From: an uncultured Anaerolineae bacterium | Lineage (GTDB): Bacteria; Chloroflexota; Anaerolineae; Promineifilales; Promineifilaceae | NCBI GenBank assembly: GCA_905479495.1 | Contig: CAJQMR010000010.1 | Coordinates: 310,001-374,000, forward strand | DNA: 64,000 bases | Direction of reading: 5' to 3' | Part shown: positions 26,844 to 36,237 of the stretch, piece after piece | How positions within the stretch are numbered: position 1 is the stretch's first letter | Layout of the letters: every line of letters begins with the position of its first letter | Made by a program: the position numbers and the translations under genes | Notes under the pieces: generated by a model | The model's input: only the letters and a program-made list of their open reading frames with translations | Told to the model about the DNA's origin: nothing | The model's database searches: none

Positions 26844-27257
26844 TTTGGCCAGTTTCGCCGGGGAAGTCGCGGTGAGTGACCTAAAATGGGATAGGCGAGA
26901 GGGAAATTACTTGTATGAAGAACAAAGGTGATTCTCGTTGCTGCCGTTGAAAGTTACTTCCGTTCTCTTCTTAGCAGCCATTGCTTGCTAAAACATGTAA
27001 ATTGCCAAATGAACACTACCCAAGATGATGAGTTTGACCGAAATTATGAAAACCTGACATAAAATCATTGCGGAAGCAGCGCAGTTATGATAAAAATTGC
27101 ATTAAGGATTGAGAGACTACCCCGCTACTTATTGTGCAAAATTTATAAACTGACTGGAATCAAACGCTCTGGACACTGCATTGCAGCAGAAACACAACAA
27201 TTGTCCAGATAGCTGCTTTCTAGTCAGCCAATGTCTTTAACATAGAGGAGGCATTCA
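26844..27257. other. Long intergenic region before the acyl-CoA ligase gene
   Basis: About 410 A/T-rich bases with no supported gene. An 8-bp inverted repeat TCTGGACA/TGTCCAGA spans about 27168-27210, 50 to 90 bases before the ligase start, and could be a regulator site. No octamer copy falls here, unlike in coding DNA on both sides. A promoter for the ligase gene must lie here but I cannot place it with confidence. Confidence 0.5.
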
Positions 27258-29039
27258 ATGACGGACACTATTCTCCACCGGCTGCATGAAAACGGCCGTA
27301 TCCGCCCCAACGCACCCGCCTACTACGAAAAAATTGGCAGCGCCTGGGTGCCCACGTCCTGGAAAGAGTACACAAATCAGGTCCGGCAAGCCGCCCGTGC
27401 ATTGGTAGCACTTGGCGTAGAGCCCGGTCAAAACGTGGCCATTCTCGGCTTTAATCGCCCCGAATGGGTCATATTCGATCTCGCCTGTATGATGATTGGT
27501 GGCGCACCAGCTGGCATTTACACCACCAATTCACCACACGAATGTAAATACATCGTAGAAAATTCCGAATCAAGCGTCATCCTGGTTGAAAACCAGAGCC
27601 AATGGGACAAAATCGCTGAAGTAAGAGATGATATTGCCTGCCTAAAACATATTGTCCTCATGAAAGGCACAGAAATTGATGACAAAATGACCCTGAGTTG
27701 GGAAGGCTTCATGGCCAGGGGTGATGAAGTAGAAGAAAGTGTCATTGATGCTCGCATGGATGCCCTGGAGCAGGAACAATTGGCAACACTTATTTACACA
27801 TCTGGCACCACTGGCCCACCCAAAGGTGTCATGCTCTCACACAAAAATCTAGCCAGCACGGCCTCAAATGCACAAGGCCTCATCGATCTCGTTCCAACAG
27901 ACAGGACTATCTCCTATCTACCGCTCTCCCATATTGCTGAACAAATGTTTTCGATTCATGGCGCCATCACGGCCGCTTATCAGGTCTATTATGCGGAATT
28001 CTCGCCTCAAGATCATTTAAACGACAATTTAAAAGAGGTGAAACCCACCGTTTTCTTTGGTGTGCCCAGAATTTTCGAGCGGTTTCAAGCAGGCGTGGCT
28101 GCGCAGTTGTCTGAGGCAGAAGGGGTGCGCGCCAAGCTCGTCGAATGGGCACGTGGCGTGGGCACCCAGGTAACCGCACTGAAAAATCAGAGCCAGGAGC
28201 CTGGTGCATTGTTAGCCCTGCAGCACCGAATCGCGGATGCGCTTATTTTCTCCAAGGTAAAAGAAGGTTTAGGCCTTTCCGAAGTGCGTAATCTTATCGT
28301 CTCTGCTGCGCCTATCTCACCAGATATTTTGCATTTCTTTGCCAGTCTGGACCTGCCGATCATGGAGCTATATGGGCAATCAGAAGATTGTGGACCAACC
28401 GCCACAAACCGTCCTGGGGCCATTAGAATTGGGAGTGTCGGGCAAGCCTGGCCCGGCTCAGAAGTAAAAATAGCCACAGACGGAGAAATCCTGGTAAAAG
28501 GACCGAACGTATTCTTAGGCTATCTTAAAGACGAAGAAGCCACCAAAGACACTCTGGTAGATGGCTGGCTGCATTCCGGCGATCTGGGGCAGTTTGACGG
28601 GGATGGCTATCTCAACATTGTGGGCCGCAAAAAGGAAATTATTATCACATCTGGTGGCAAGAACATTGCGCCCAAAAACATTGAAGGTGCTCTGAAAAAT
28701 CTAGATTTGGTATCACAGGCCGTGGTGATTGGTGAGAAACGGCGTTTCCTAACGGCACTGCTAACGCTCGACCCTGAGGCAGCGGCTAAGTTTGCTCAGG
28801 AGCATGGCTTAGAAGGTCAAACGCTGCATGAGCACCCCACACTGCTGGCGCATCTGCAAAAAGAGATTGAGGATAAAGTTAATTCCTTGTTTGCCCGGGT
28901 GGAACACGTGCGGGATTTCCGCGTTTTGCCACGCGATTTTACGGTAGAAGATGGTGAGCTGACCCCGACGTTGAAGATTAAGCGACGCATCATCAACGAA
29001 AATTTCGAAAATGAGATCGAATCTATGTACGATGCGTAA
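27258..29039 (+). CDS. Long-chain fatty-acid-CoA ligase (AMP-forming)
   Basis: A 593-residue ATP-dependent acyl-CoA synthetase. The AMP-binding P-loop YTSGTTGPPKGVMLSH lies at about 179-194, ELYGQSED is the A5 motif, HSGDLGQFDGDGYLNIVGR is the A7-A8 hinge, and LTPTLKIKRR holds the catalytic C-terminal Lys. The size and the GKNIAPKNIE stretch match the long-chain (FadD15/bubblegum-type) branch. It activates fatty acids for beta-oxidation or lipid synthesis, in keeping with the thiolase and pcs nearby. AGAGGAGG seven bases before the ATG is one of the best ribosome-binding sites in the window. A strong terminator follows. Confidence 0.96.
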   Translation: MTDTILHRLHENGRIRPNAPAYYEKIGSAWVPTSWKEYTNQVRQAARALVALGVEPGQNVAILGFNRPEWVIFDLACMMIGGAPAGIYTTNSPHECKYIVENSESSVILVENQSQWDKIAEVRDDIACLKHIVLMKGTEIDDKMTLSWEGFMARGDEVEESVIDARMDALEQEQLATLIYTSGTTGPPKGVMLSHKNLASTASNAQGLIDLVPTDRTISYLPLSHIAEQMFSIHGAITAAYQVYYAEFSPQDHLNDNLKEVKPTVFFGVPRIFERFQAGVAAQLSEAEGVRAKLVEWARGVGTQVTALKNQSQEPGALLALQHRIADALIFSKVKEGLGLSEVRNLIVSAAPISPDILHFFASLDLPIMELYGQSEDCGPTATNRPGAIRIGSVGQAWPGSEVKIATDGEILVKGPNVFLGYLKDEEATKDTLVDGWLHSGDLGQFDGDGYLNIVGRKKEIIITSGGKNIAPKNIEGALKNLDLVSQAVVIGEKRRFLTALLTLDPEAAAKFAQEHGLEGQTLHEHPTLLAHLQKEIEDKVNSLFARVEHVRDFRVLPRDFTVEDGELTPTLKIKRRIINENFENEIESMYDA

Positions 29040-29078
29040 AAGCCTCTTTTTAACACCCATTCGTACTTGAGCAAAAGA

Positions 29079-29111
29079 AGAACCTCTGGTCAGTGCCAGA
29101 GGTTCTTTTTT
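29079..29111 (+). terminator. Intrinsic terminator after the acyl-CoA ligase gene
   Basis: AGAACCTCTGG (29079-29089) and CCAGAGGTTCT (29096-29106) form a perfect 11-bp stem with a six-base loop and end in a T-run. Confidence 0.95.
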
Positions 29112-29171
29112 GTTGGTGGGTTCAGGTTGTTAGGATTCGGTTAATTCAGCAAGGCTGTTGGTGCAGAGAAT

Positions 29172-29200
29172 TTGGTTACGGCCGTTCCTATTGATATAGT
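29172..29200 (+). promoter_or_regulatory. Leaderless promoter of the CAP/LysM gene
   Basis: TTGGTT (29172-29177), a 17-base spacer and TATAGT (29195-29200) are followed by six bases and the ATG at 29207. The spacer begins with an exact ACGGCCGT octamer. No ribosome-binding site is present. Confidence 0.65.
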
Positions 29201-29206
29201 TCTGGC

Positions 29207-30541
29207 ATGAACAAAAAATGGATTATAGGCATTCTTTTGTGCCTATTTTTAGTTGTGGGGGAGACAACGGCCGTTCAGGCCCAATCTGCCTCGGCAATTT
29301 TTCAAGAAGTCAATCAGTTTCGGCTAAATAATGGACTGGCCCCATTTCAGTATAGCAATGCGCTGGCGGCCGCAGCCCAAAATCAGGCAAATTTCATGGC
29401 TGCCAACACCGTCTTTACCAGCCACATCGGTTCTGGCGGCTCCACGCCACAAAGCCGAGCCTCCGCCGCTGGCTACGTAGGTCGGGTGAGTGAAAACATT
29501 GTGGGTGGCACTGGCATGACCGCCGCCAGAGGGCTGAACTGGTGGATTAACAGCCCGGTGCATTACAACACGCTCATCACCAGCCGCTATCAGGAAGCAG
29601 GCACTGGCTTTGCCACCAACGGCAGCGAGAACTTCTACGTGTTAGTAGTAGGCCAACCATCCGATGCCCCACCGCCCCCCGCCGCAGATCCCAGTCCAGA
29701 GGTGCTCTTCATCACCCCTATTACTCTGGCACAGCCGGGTGAGGATGGCTCGATCGTGCATGTGGTTCAGGAAGGTCAGGCGCTCTGGTCCCTGGCTGCT
29801 CACTATGAAGTTCCTTTATCTGACCTGCTCTTATTTAACAGCTTGCCGGCCAATGCCATTGTGCAGCCAGGCGACCGGATTACAATCCAGTTGGCTGAAG
29901 GGCAAGCTCCACCCCCAACGCCCACGCCGCCCACCATGCACACCGTGTTGGAGGGGCAGTCGTTGTGGTCGATTGCGGTGCAGTACAATGTGAAGCTGGG
30001 GGATATTTTATGGCTAAATCAGCTGCCCGAAGATGCTGTTCTGCAACCGGGTGAGCTGATTCGCGTCCGATTGGCTCCTGACGAAACCCCGCCCCCCACG
30101 GCAACACCCATCTTGTACCATTCTGTGCGCAGCGGCCAAACGTTGTGGGAAATTGCTATTACGTACAACCTAACTTTAGATGATCTGCTGACGCTCAATA
30201 ACATTGACCAAAACGCCATTTTGCAGCCGGGAGACCAGCTGTTGGTGCGGGAAGCTGCGCCCACGGCCGTTCCTACCTTACCCCCAACGGAAACCCCTAT
30301 TCCACCTACTCCAACAACAGCACCAACCCACACGCCAACGGCACCGAGTACGGCCGTTGCCTCCTTAAACAATCAATCAATCGCCCAGGCCACCACGCCA
30401 GAAGCCAATGGGGAAACGGCCGTTGCCACCCAAACGGAAGAAGAACGACCCGCTATCGTCGGGATCGCTATCGGATTAACGGTAGGGCTGCTGGTGATTG
30501 GGCTGCTGGCGGTGGTTGTGTTGCGCAGTGAGCTTATTTAA
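29207..30541 (+). CDS. Envelope protein with CAP domain, three LysM domains and C-terminal anchor
   Basis: A 444-residue exported protein. A signal peptide (about 1-25) is followed by a CAP/SCP domain (about 30-148; FRLNNGLAPFQYS, TSHIGSGG, SENIVGG), then three LysM repeats at about 183-228, 245-288 and 302-346, each with the EGQ-(S/A)-LW-(S/E)-(I/L)-A pattern, which bind peptidoglycan or chitin-like glycans. A Pro/Thr linker leads to a last transmembrane helix (IVGIAIGLTVGLLVIGLLAV) and a short tail ending ELI. CAP proteins have varied roles; an envelope-remodelling function is inferred. TAV from an octamer occurs in the signal, linker and stalk. Leaderless promoter. Confidence 0.92.
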   Translation: MNKKWIIGILLCLFLVVGETTAVQAQSASAIFQEVNQFRLNNGLAPFQYSNALAAAAQNQANFMAANTVFTSHIGSGGSTPQSRASAAGYVGRVSENIVGGTGMTAARGLNWWINSPVHYNTLITSRYQEAGTGFATNGSENFYVLVVGQPSDAPPPPAADPSPEVLFITPITLAQPGEDGSIVHVVQEGQALWSLAAHYEVPLSDLLLFNSLPANAIVQPGDRITIQLAEGQAPPPTPTPPTMHTVLEGQSLWSIAVQYNVKLGDILWLNQLPEDAVLQPGELIRVRLAPDETPPPTATPILYHSVRSGQTLWEIAITYNLTLDDLLTLNNIDQNAILQPGDQLLVREAAPTAVPTLPPTETPIPPTPTTAPTHTPTAPSTAVASLNNQSIAQATTPEANGETAVATQTEEERPAIVGIAIGLTVGLLVIGLLAVVVLRSELI

Positions 30542-30599
30542 ATGAGGCATGACGCATGAGGCGTAAGAATTTCACACCTCACACTCTAGCCAAAATTAT

Positions 30600-31553
30600 T
30601 TAAGGAATTGGCGACCATTGCGGCTCAAAGTCGCGCGCCGGATGATTGGTGAGGTTTTGCGGGTTGGTCCCATCCACGTTCATCACGTAAATCTCGTCGT
30701 TGCCATCCCGGTCGGTTACAAAGGCAATCTGGCTGTCATCGGGGGACCAGGTGGGGTGCGAATCTTTAGCCGGATGATTGGTGAGGTTAACTGCTTCGCC
30801 ACTAGCCAAATTCAACAAGATAATTTCGCTGTTGCCGTCGCGGAAGGAATGGTAAGCCAGAAAACGGCCGTCGTGCGAAAAGGCAGGGCCGGCATTGATA
30901 AATTCATCTCGCGTGAGCTGCGTCACAGAATCATCCGCACGCTGCCACAAAAAGAGCTGCAAATTCACACCAGCTCCACCACAAGATTTGGAGCTAAAAG
31001 CCAAAGATTCGCCATCCGGCGACCAATCCAACGTCTCCTGATTGCCAATGCGCCCCTGAAGCGGTTCCATTCCCTGTGTACCGCCATTCAGCGGCATAAA
31101 TCCCACGCGGTGCACCACACAGCTGTACCCTTCATTGCTAAAGCGATTGCTAAAAAAGGCGATCGTTTCCCCATCTGGGTGCCAGCGTGTGTAAAACTCT
31201 TCGACACCATTGTCTTTAGGGTCTGGGGCAATGTTCAGCGGATTGCTGCCATCAGCCCCCATGACAAAAATATCAGCATTGCCATCACGCCGCGACCAAA
31301 AAGCCAGGGAACGGCCGTCTGGCGACCAGGAAGCCCCACCTTCAGAAATCTCTGTATCCGTCAATCGCACCACATTGCTGCCATCCACATCCATACGGTA
31401 AATTTCCCAGTTATCATCACGCTCGGAGGTGAAAACCAGGCCAGGCAGTGGTTCTGAGGAAGTGGGGAGGGGTGTTACGGCCGTTTCTGCCCCAGCAGAA
31501 GAGCAGGCAGCCAACAAAATAAAAGTCACAAGCAAAACACGTAAATCTCGCAT
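30600..31553 (-). CDS. TolB-like beta-propeller lipoprotein (downstream copy)
   Basis: A 317-residue lipoprotein with a signal ending in a lipobox (FILLAACSS). The rest is a six-bladed WD40-like/TolB propeller with repeated (S/T)WSPDG(R/E)-x-(L/I)-AF units (for example ASWSPDGRSLAFWSRRDG and PTWSPDDSQIAFVTDRDG). Propellers of this type bind proteins or peptides in the envelope; a sensory or scaffolding role is plausible. GAGGAT before the ATG at 31553 sets the start. It overlaps no gene but follows the paralogue by only eight bases, so the two form an operon and arose by duplication. Confidence 0.88.
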   Translation of the reverse strand: MRDLRVLLVTFILLAACSSAGAETAVTPLPTSSEPLPGLVFTSERDDNWEIYRMDVDGSNVVRLTDTEISEGGASWSPDGRSLAFWSRRDGNADIFVMGADGSNPLNIAPDPKDNGVEEFYTRWHPDGETIAFFSNRFSNEGYSCVVHRVGFMPLNGGTQGMEPLQGRIGNQETLDWSPDGESLAFSSKSCGGAGVNLQLFLWQRADDSVTQLTRDEFINAGPAFSHDGRFLAYHSFRDGNSEIILLNLASGEAVNLTNHPAKDSHPTWSPDDSQIAFVTDRDGNDEIYVMNVDGTNPQNLTNHPARDFEPQWSPIP

Positions 31554-31561
31554 GATGATCC

Positions 31562-32587
31562 TCAAGGAACTGGCGACCAGGCTGGCTCAAAATCTTTTGC
31601 AGGATGGTTGGTGATATTAATGGGATTGGCACTGCTGGCAAACGGTTCCAAAATCACATCCATCACGTAAATTTCATCATTGCCATCTCGGTCAGAGGCA
31701 AAAGCAATCTGGCTATCATCAGGTGACCAGGTGGGGTGAGAATCTTTAAATTCTGGATTATTGGTCAGGTTGGCAATCTCGCCAGTTTCCAAATCGAGCA
31801 CAAAAACATCTGCGCCGGTATCGGGATGGACGGATTGGTAAGCCAGGTAACGGCCGTCATGTGAATAAGCCGGTGAGGCATTGATGTAGCCATCATCCGT
31901 CAGCTGAATCACCTCGCCCGTGTCAATATCCCACTCAAACAGCTCTACCGCCTGTTCTTGAGCCATGTCACAGCGCGAACTAAAAGCAAGGTGCTGCCCG
32001 TCAGGTGCCCAGCCCAATGTTTCTTGTTCAGTCAGTGGATCTTCCAACACCTGAATATTGTCTATCCCCCCAGACAAGGGCATGATGGCCAATCGATGCC
32101 AGGCACAGCCAACGTCTGGCGAGTAAAACCGGTCCGTGTACAGGGCAATCAAATCCCGCTGAGGATTCCACTCTGGATAAAAATCATCATAAATGGAATC
32201 TTCCGGATCTTTGATCAAATTGCGCCAGTTTTCACCGTTGGCATCCATCACAAGAATGTCGGCGCTGCCATCTATCCGAGAGCGAAAGGCGATCTGACGG
32301 CCGTCTGGCGACCAGGAAGGACTTGTATCCACCCGATCATTATCTGTTAACCGCGTGAGACCTGTACCATCGGGCTGTACCAGGTATAATTCCCAATTTT
32401 GGTGCAAGCTATTATTGCGCTCTACATGACGCATCGTTACAAATACAATACCTGCGGTTGGATCGGCCGTTACGGGCTTAATAGGATCGGGCAACAAACC
32501 AGATGATGAATCATCGGGTAAACAGGCAGTTAATAAAAACAGCAGCCCAATACTCACTATTAACAAGAGCTGTTTTTTTATTTTCAT
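31562..32587 (-). CDS. TolB-like beta-propeller lipoprotein (upstream copy)
   Basis: A 341-residue lipoprotein with lipobox LLFLLTACLPDD and the same six-bladed propeller as its neighbour (PSWSPDGRQIAFRSRIDG, LGWAPDGQHLAFSSRCD, PTWSPDDSQIAFASDRDG). The pair share blade sequence and the ending NITNHPAKDFEPAWSPVP / NLTNHPARDFEPQWSPIP, showing a fairly recent tandem duplication. The ATG at 32587 is six bases after GAGGAT; a GTG six bases earlier is possible. No TolA, TolQ or Pal genes are near, so this is not a classical Tol operon. Confidence 0.88.
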   Translation of the reverse strand: MKIKKQLLLIVSIGLLFLLTACLPDDSSSGLLPDPIKPVTADPTAGIVFVTMRHVERNNSLHQNWELYLVQPDGTGLTRLTDNDRVDTSPSWSPDGRQIAFRSRIDGSADILVMDANGENWRNLIKDPEDSIYDDFYPEWNPQRDLIALYTDRFYSPDVGCAWHRLAIMPLSGGIDNIQVLEDPLTEQETLGWAPDGQHLAFSSRCDMAQEQAVELFEWDIDTGEVIQLTDDGYINASPAYSHDGRYLAYQSVHPDTGADVFVLDLETGEIANLTNNPEFKDSHPTWSPDDSQIAFASDRDGNDEIYVMDVILEPFASSANPINITNHPAKDFEPAWSPVP

Positions 32588-32904
32588 AGTCACATCCTCG
32601 TTCTCAAAAAAGCAGAGTTGTCACTTAATTGTCTCTTAAAGTCCACTTTTGTGCCACTGTGAATAAGATGTAAAACGGCAACGGTTTCTTACCAATTTCG
32701 TATGGAATTGTGCAGGAACAGTTAAACAATTATCAGAGGGAAATGAATCATCAGCCAATTACCAGACTTGTGCAGTACAATTTTACAAATGTAACTTGTA
32801 TCTATTCAGGCCTTAGAAGTGCGACGCAAATCTTTAGCGAATGTTGTTGCACTTCACGCCATACACCTGAAAAAGAGCCAGTCCTACATAAGGGAAGTTA
32901 AAAC
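32588..32904. other. Divergent promoter region, no gene seen
   Basis: About 317 A/T-rich bases between the divergent TolB-like and rhomboid genes. No octamer, no strong hairpin and no supported reading frame. Promoters for both directions must lie here. Confidence 0.5.
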
Positions 32905-33522
32905 ATGGAAGAAAGATCTCCCCAAACAGATTTATGGTCGCAATTACAGACACCCCTCAAAATCATGGGGGGCTTTCTTGTGCTGTTATGGGTGATTGAG
33001 TTTATTGACCAGTTCATTTTTGGCGGTAGTTTAGATAGCTTTGGTGTGCGGCCAAGAACCATTACAGGCTTGTGGGGCATCCTCTGGGCACCGTTTTTAC
33101 ATGGCGGTTTTCGTCACCTTTTTGCCAACACAGGCCCCCTCCTGGTTTTGGGCAGCATTATTATGCTCTCGAGGCCGCTCAAAGATTTCTTTAAAGTATC
33201 CTTTATTGTGATATTGATTGGCGGACTGGGCACCTGGCTTATTGCCCCCGCAGGACAAGTGCATTTAGGGGCGAGCGGACTAATTTTTGGCTATTTTGGT
33301 TTTTTGGTGCTTTCAGCTTACTTTGAACGGAGCTGCCGGGCCATTGTAATTGCCCTGGTTGTGTTATTGCTTTACAGTGGACTTATTTGGGGTGCCCTGC
33401 CGCAGAGTGGTGGTATTTCCTGGCAAACCCATTTGTTTGGGTTTATTGGGGGTTGTTTTTCAGCCTACCTGATTTACCATCAGAACAACACATTTGACCT
33501 TGTTGTCCATAACGAATATTAG
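32905..33522 (+). CDS. Rhomboid family intramembrane serine protease
   Basis: A 205-residue membrane protein with six helices. The catalytic Ser is in HLGASGLIFG (GxSG, helix 4) and the His in THLFGFIGG (helix 6); HGGFRHLFAN in the loop after helix 1 is the conserved HxxxN of helix 2. It cuts membrane-anchored substrates within the bilayer; with many lipoproteins and anchored proteins nearby possible targets exist, but none is shown. AGGGAAG before the ATG supports the start. It converges on the M20 peptidase gene, two bases away. Confidence 0.95.
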   Translation: MEERSPQTDLWSQLQTPLKIMGGFLVLLWVIEFIDQFIFGGSLDSFGVRPRTITGLWGILWAPFLHGGFRHLFANTGPLLVLGSIIMLSRPLKDFFKVSFIVILIGGLGTWLIAPAGQVHLGASGLIFGYFGFLVLSAYFERSCRAIVIALVVLLLYSGLIWGALPQSGGISWQTHLFGFIGGCFSAYLIYHQNNTFDLVVHNEY

Positions 33523-33524
33523 TG

Positions 33525-34925
33525 TCAAATTACCTCAACCGGTTTGTCTGTAACGGCCGTTGCCAAATGATGATAAAAGTAAACGGCCGTTACCATTCCT
33601 TTCTCCAAATGTGCTAAATGATAATGTTCATTCGGTGAATGCCGATTGTCGTCCAAACCAAACGGCATGAGCACAAAGGGCGTGCCCAACAGCTTCTGAA
33701 AGGTAGCCACAATGGGTAATGAGCCACCACCGCGACTCAGCAGCGGAGTCGCCCCCCAACCATCTTCATAAGCCCGAAACGCGGCTTGAATGGCAACCGA
33801 ATCATAAGGAGTCACAGCCGCCGCTGCGCCAGCCTGCACCATCACATTCACGTTCACCGTTGGCGGCGCTAACTGCTCAACAAACCGGGTTAATTGAGCC
33901 GCAATTTTTTCCGCATCCTGATTTTCCACTAGCCGCATACTGATTTTGGCACCCGCTTCGGCCGGGATAATTGTTTTGAAACCCTCACCAGCAAAGCCAC
34001 CCCAAATGCCGTTCACTTCACAAGTAGGGCGTGCGGTCATACGCTCAAAAAAGGTAAAGGCCGACTCGCCCCAGGCAGCCGGCGCACCCGTTTCTGTTTG
34101 CCATTGCCTGAAGGAATAAGGCACCTTCTGTAAGAGGTCACGTTCCACAGGCGAGAGGGTATTCACATCATCATAAAAGCCAGGGATTGCCACACGGCCG
34201 TCTGCATGGTGCAGGGCCGCCACAATCTCAGCCACGGCTTGCGCCGGATTGTGCACCAAGCCACCATAGCTGCCAGAGTGCAAATCCCGGTTGGGGCCGG
34301 TCACGCGAATTTCGGCAGCCACTACGCCACGCAACGCATAATCAATGGTTGGTTGGTCTGGCTGGTGCATGGCCCCATCAGAAATCACCACAAAATCGGC
34401 GGCCAGCAAGGTTTGATTGGCGGCAACAAACGGGGCCAAATTAGGGGAGCCAACTTCTTCTTCGCCATCAAAACAGATTTTTACATTCACCGGCAGCTGA
34501 CCAGCCGTTTTCAACATCGCTTCCAATGCCTTGAGATGACTGAAATGCTGCGCTTTGTTGTCGCTAACCCCTCTGGCATACAAACGGCCGTCTCGCACCA
34601 CAGGCTCAAACGGAGGGGATGTCCAGGCATCTAATGGTTCAACGGGCTGCACATCATAATGGCCATAAACCAGGATGGTTGGAGCATCGGCCCCCGCGTG
34701 GAGCCAATCCGCATAGACCACCGGATTACCTGCCGTTTCGATTTGCTGCACATGCTCCAGGCCAATTCGGGTCAGGTTATTTTGCAACCATTCAGCCGCA
34801 CGCAACACGTCGGCACGGTGGTGGCTGAGGGTGCTAATGCTGGGGATTTCTAGATAATGGCAAAGTTCTTCGAGGAAAACTGCCTGATGGGAGCGTGCAT
34901 AGGTGACGGCCGTTTCTAAAACCAT
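33525..34925 (-). CDS. M20 family metallodipeptidase
   Basis: A 466-residue zinc peptidase. Metal ligands are in GHYDVQP (His and Asp), the general base Glu in DGEEEVGSP, and the last His near the C terminus in DDNRHSPNEHYH. The RGVSDNKAQ bridging motif is standard for M20 dipeptidases and carnosinase-like enzymes. It probably releases amino acids from di- or tripeptides in the cytoplasm. The start is five bases after the tatC stop on the same strand, so it is the last gene of the tat operon here; a functional link to Tat export is not implied. Confidence 0.95.
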   Translation of the reverse strand: MVLETAVTYARSHQAVFLEELCHYLEIPSISTLSHHRADVLRAAEWLQNNLTRIGLEHVQQIETAGNPVVYADWLHAGADAPTILVYGHYDVQPVEPLDAWTSPPFEPVVRDGRLYARGVSDNKAQHFSHLKALEAMLKTAGQLPVNVKICFDGEEEVGSPNLAPFVAANQTLLAADFVVISDGAMHQPDQPTIDYALRGVVAAEIRVTGPNRDLHSGSYGGLVHNPAQAVAEIVAALHHADGRVAIPGFYDDVNTLSPVERDLLQKVPYSFRQWQTETGAPAAWGESAFTFFERMTARPTCEVNGIWGGFAGEGFKTIIPAEAGAKISMRLVENQDAEKIAAQLTRFVEQLAPPTVNVNVMVQAGAAAAVTPYDSVAIQAAFRAYEDGWGATPLLSRGGGSLPIVATFQKLLGTPFVLMPFGLDDNRHSPNEHYHLAHLEKGMVTAVYFYHHLATAVTDKPVEVI

Positions 34926-34930
34926 CACAG

Positions 34931-35725
34931 CTACTCAATTGCTACGGAACGTTCAAATTGACGTTGTCCTACAACGGCCAAGCCAATGCTTAAGACATAC
35001 AGAACAAGCAAAGGGGCCATCGTTAACAGCATAGTCACTGGATCGATAGAAGGCGTAATAATTGCCGCCAACACGGCAATGCCGACAATGGCAAAGCGCC
35101 ACTGTTCGCGCAAAGTTTGAGCTGTTACTACGCCAACACGGGCCACAAAATAAACAATCACCGGCATTTCAAATGCGATGCCGATCCAAAATAACATGCG
35201 TAAAACAAAACCAATGTAGCCACTGGGCGTCCAATCTGTCTTAAAAATCGTTTCTAAAAAGTTGGCCAAAAAGAAAACGGCCGCAGGAATCAGCACAAAC
35301 CAGGAAAACAAAATGCCCAAAGCAAACAAAAGCAAGGCGCTAGGCAAAAAGATAAATACGTATCGTCTTTCATCTCTTGTGAGACCTGGCACAATAAATC
35401 TCCAAAACTGGTACAAAATCACGGGCATAGAAAAAATAGCCCCAGACAAAAGCGACACTTTGAAGAAAGTTTCGATGCCTTCGGTTGGCTCCAGCGTTTG
35501 CAGCTCAACCACCCCACTGATGCTGTCGGCATATGGCCCCAACAGAAATTGCAGCATGGGCTCAGCAAAAATGAAGCTGAATGAGGTTGTAATCAACAAG
35601 GCGACGGCTACATACGTCAATCGGATACGGAGCTCATTCAAGTGACCCAGCAAAGTTAAATTGCCAGCGCCAAGCTCTTCTTCGTCGTTTTCCAGGGTTT
35701 CTGAGGGGGGATTTGCTTTAGCCAT
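34931..35725 (-). CDS. tatC: Twin-arginine translocase subunit TatC
   Basis: A 264-residue six-helix core receptor of the Tat pathway, which exports folded proteins. LGHLNELRIRL is the conserved cytoplasmic N-terminal motif (usual HLxELRxRL), FEMPVIVYF the conserved helix-4 Glu-Met-Pro, and YQFWRFIVPGLTRDERR the loop before helix 3. Its ATG overlaps the tatB stop (TAATG), so the two are translationally coupled. No obvious twin-arginine signal peptide was seen among the products in this window. Confidence 0.97.
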   Translation of the reverse strand: MAKANPPSETLENDEEELGAGNLTLLGHLNELRIRLTYVAVALLITTSFSFIFAEPMLQFLLGPYADSISGVVELQTLEPTEGIETFFKVSLLSGAIFSMPVILYQFWRFIVPGLTRDERRYVFIFLPSALLLFALGILFSWFVLIPAAVFFLANFLETIFKTDWTPSGYIGFVLRMLFWIGIAFEMPVIVYFVARVGVVTAQTLREQWRFAIVGIAVLAAIITPSIDPVTMLLTMAPLLVLYVLSIGLAVVGQRQFERSVAIE

Positions 35726-36213
35726 TATTCAGGATCGTCAGGTACATCCAAGGGAGTTGGTAATTTGGGAACGGCCGTAGCCTCAGCTGCGCCATTTTTT
35801 TCGCCAGCATTGTCTGCCTTGGCTTCGATAGTATCTTCACTCTTTGGCGGCTCAGGCAATACTGGCGGTTTCAAATTTGGGGGTTTAATACTGTTTTGAA
35901 TATCTTCAATCGCTTTCCGGCCAGCACTCGTTGCGCCTTTCGTGGTTTGAGTAACCTCACCCCGTAAATCAGTCAGCTCCTTACGCAGCTGCTGTAGTTC
36001 TTGCATCGTTTCCTTAAGAGCCTTTCCATCCCCTGAACTATCCAACTCTTGATTAAGCTGGCGTACAAATCCTCGTGAAATTTTTTGCAGCTGGGCTGTC
36101 GTGCGGCCAAGCCATCGAGCTGTTTGCCCTATGCGCTCTGGCCCCATCACAATACCCGCCACAATTAATATAAGGACAAGCTCCGGGAAACCGATGCCAA
36201 AAAAACTATCCAT
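35725..36213 (-). CDS. tatB: Sec-independent protein translocase TatB
   Basis: A 162-residue protein with one N-terminal helix ending in the conserved Gly-Pro (GIGFPELVLILIVAGIVMGP), then an amphipathic helix and a long coiled, charged region (about 60-105) and an Ala/Pro-rich tail. Length and the GFPELVL...GP pattern distinguish it from the shorter TatA upstream. It is thought to bind TatC and the signal peptide. It lies 24 bases after tatA and overlaps tatC by one base. Confidence 0.88.
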   Translation of the reverse strand: MDSFFGIGFPELVLILIVAGIVMGPERIGQTARWLGRTTAQLQKISRGFVRQLNQELDSSGDGKALKETMQELQQLRKELTDLRGEVTQTTKGATSAGRKAIEDIQNSIKPPNLKPPVLPEPPKSEDTIEAKADNAGEKNGAAEATAVPKLPTPLDVPDDPE

Positions 36214-36237
36214 AATAAGTCGTCTTCACGCTAAAAG

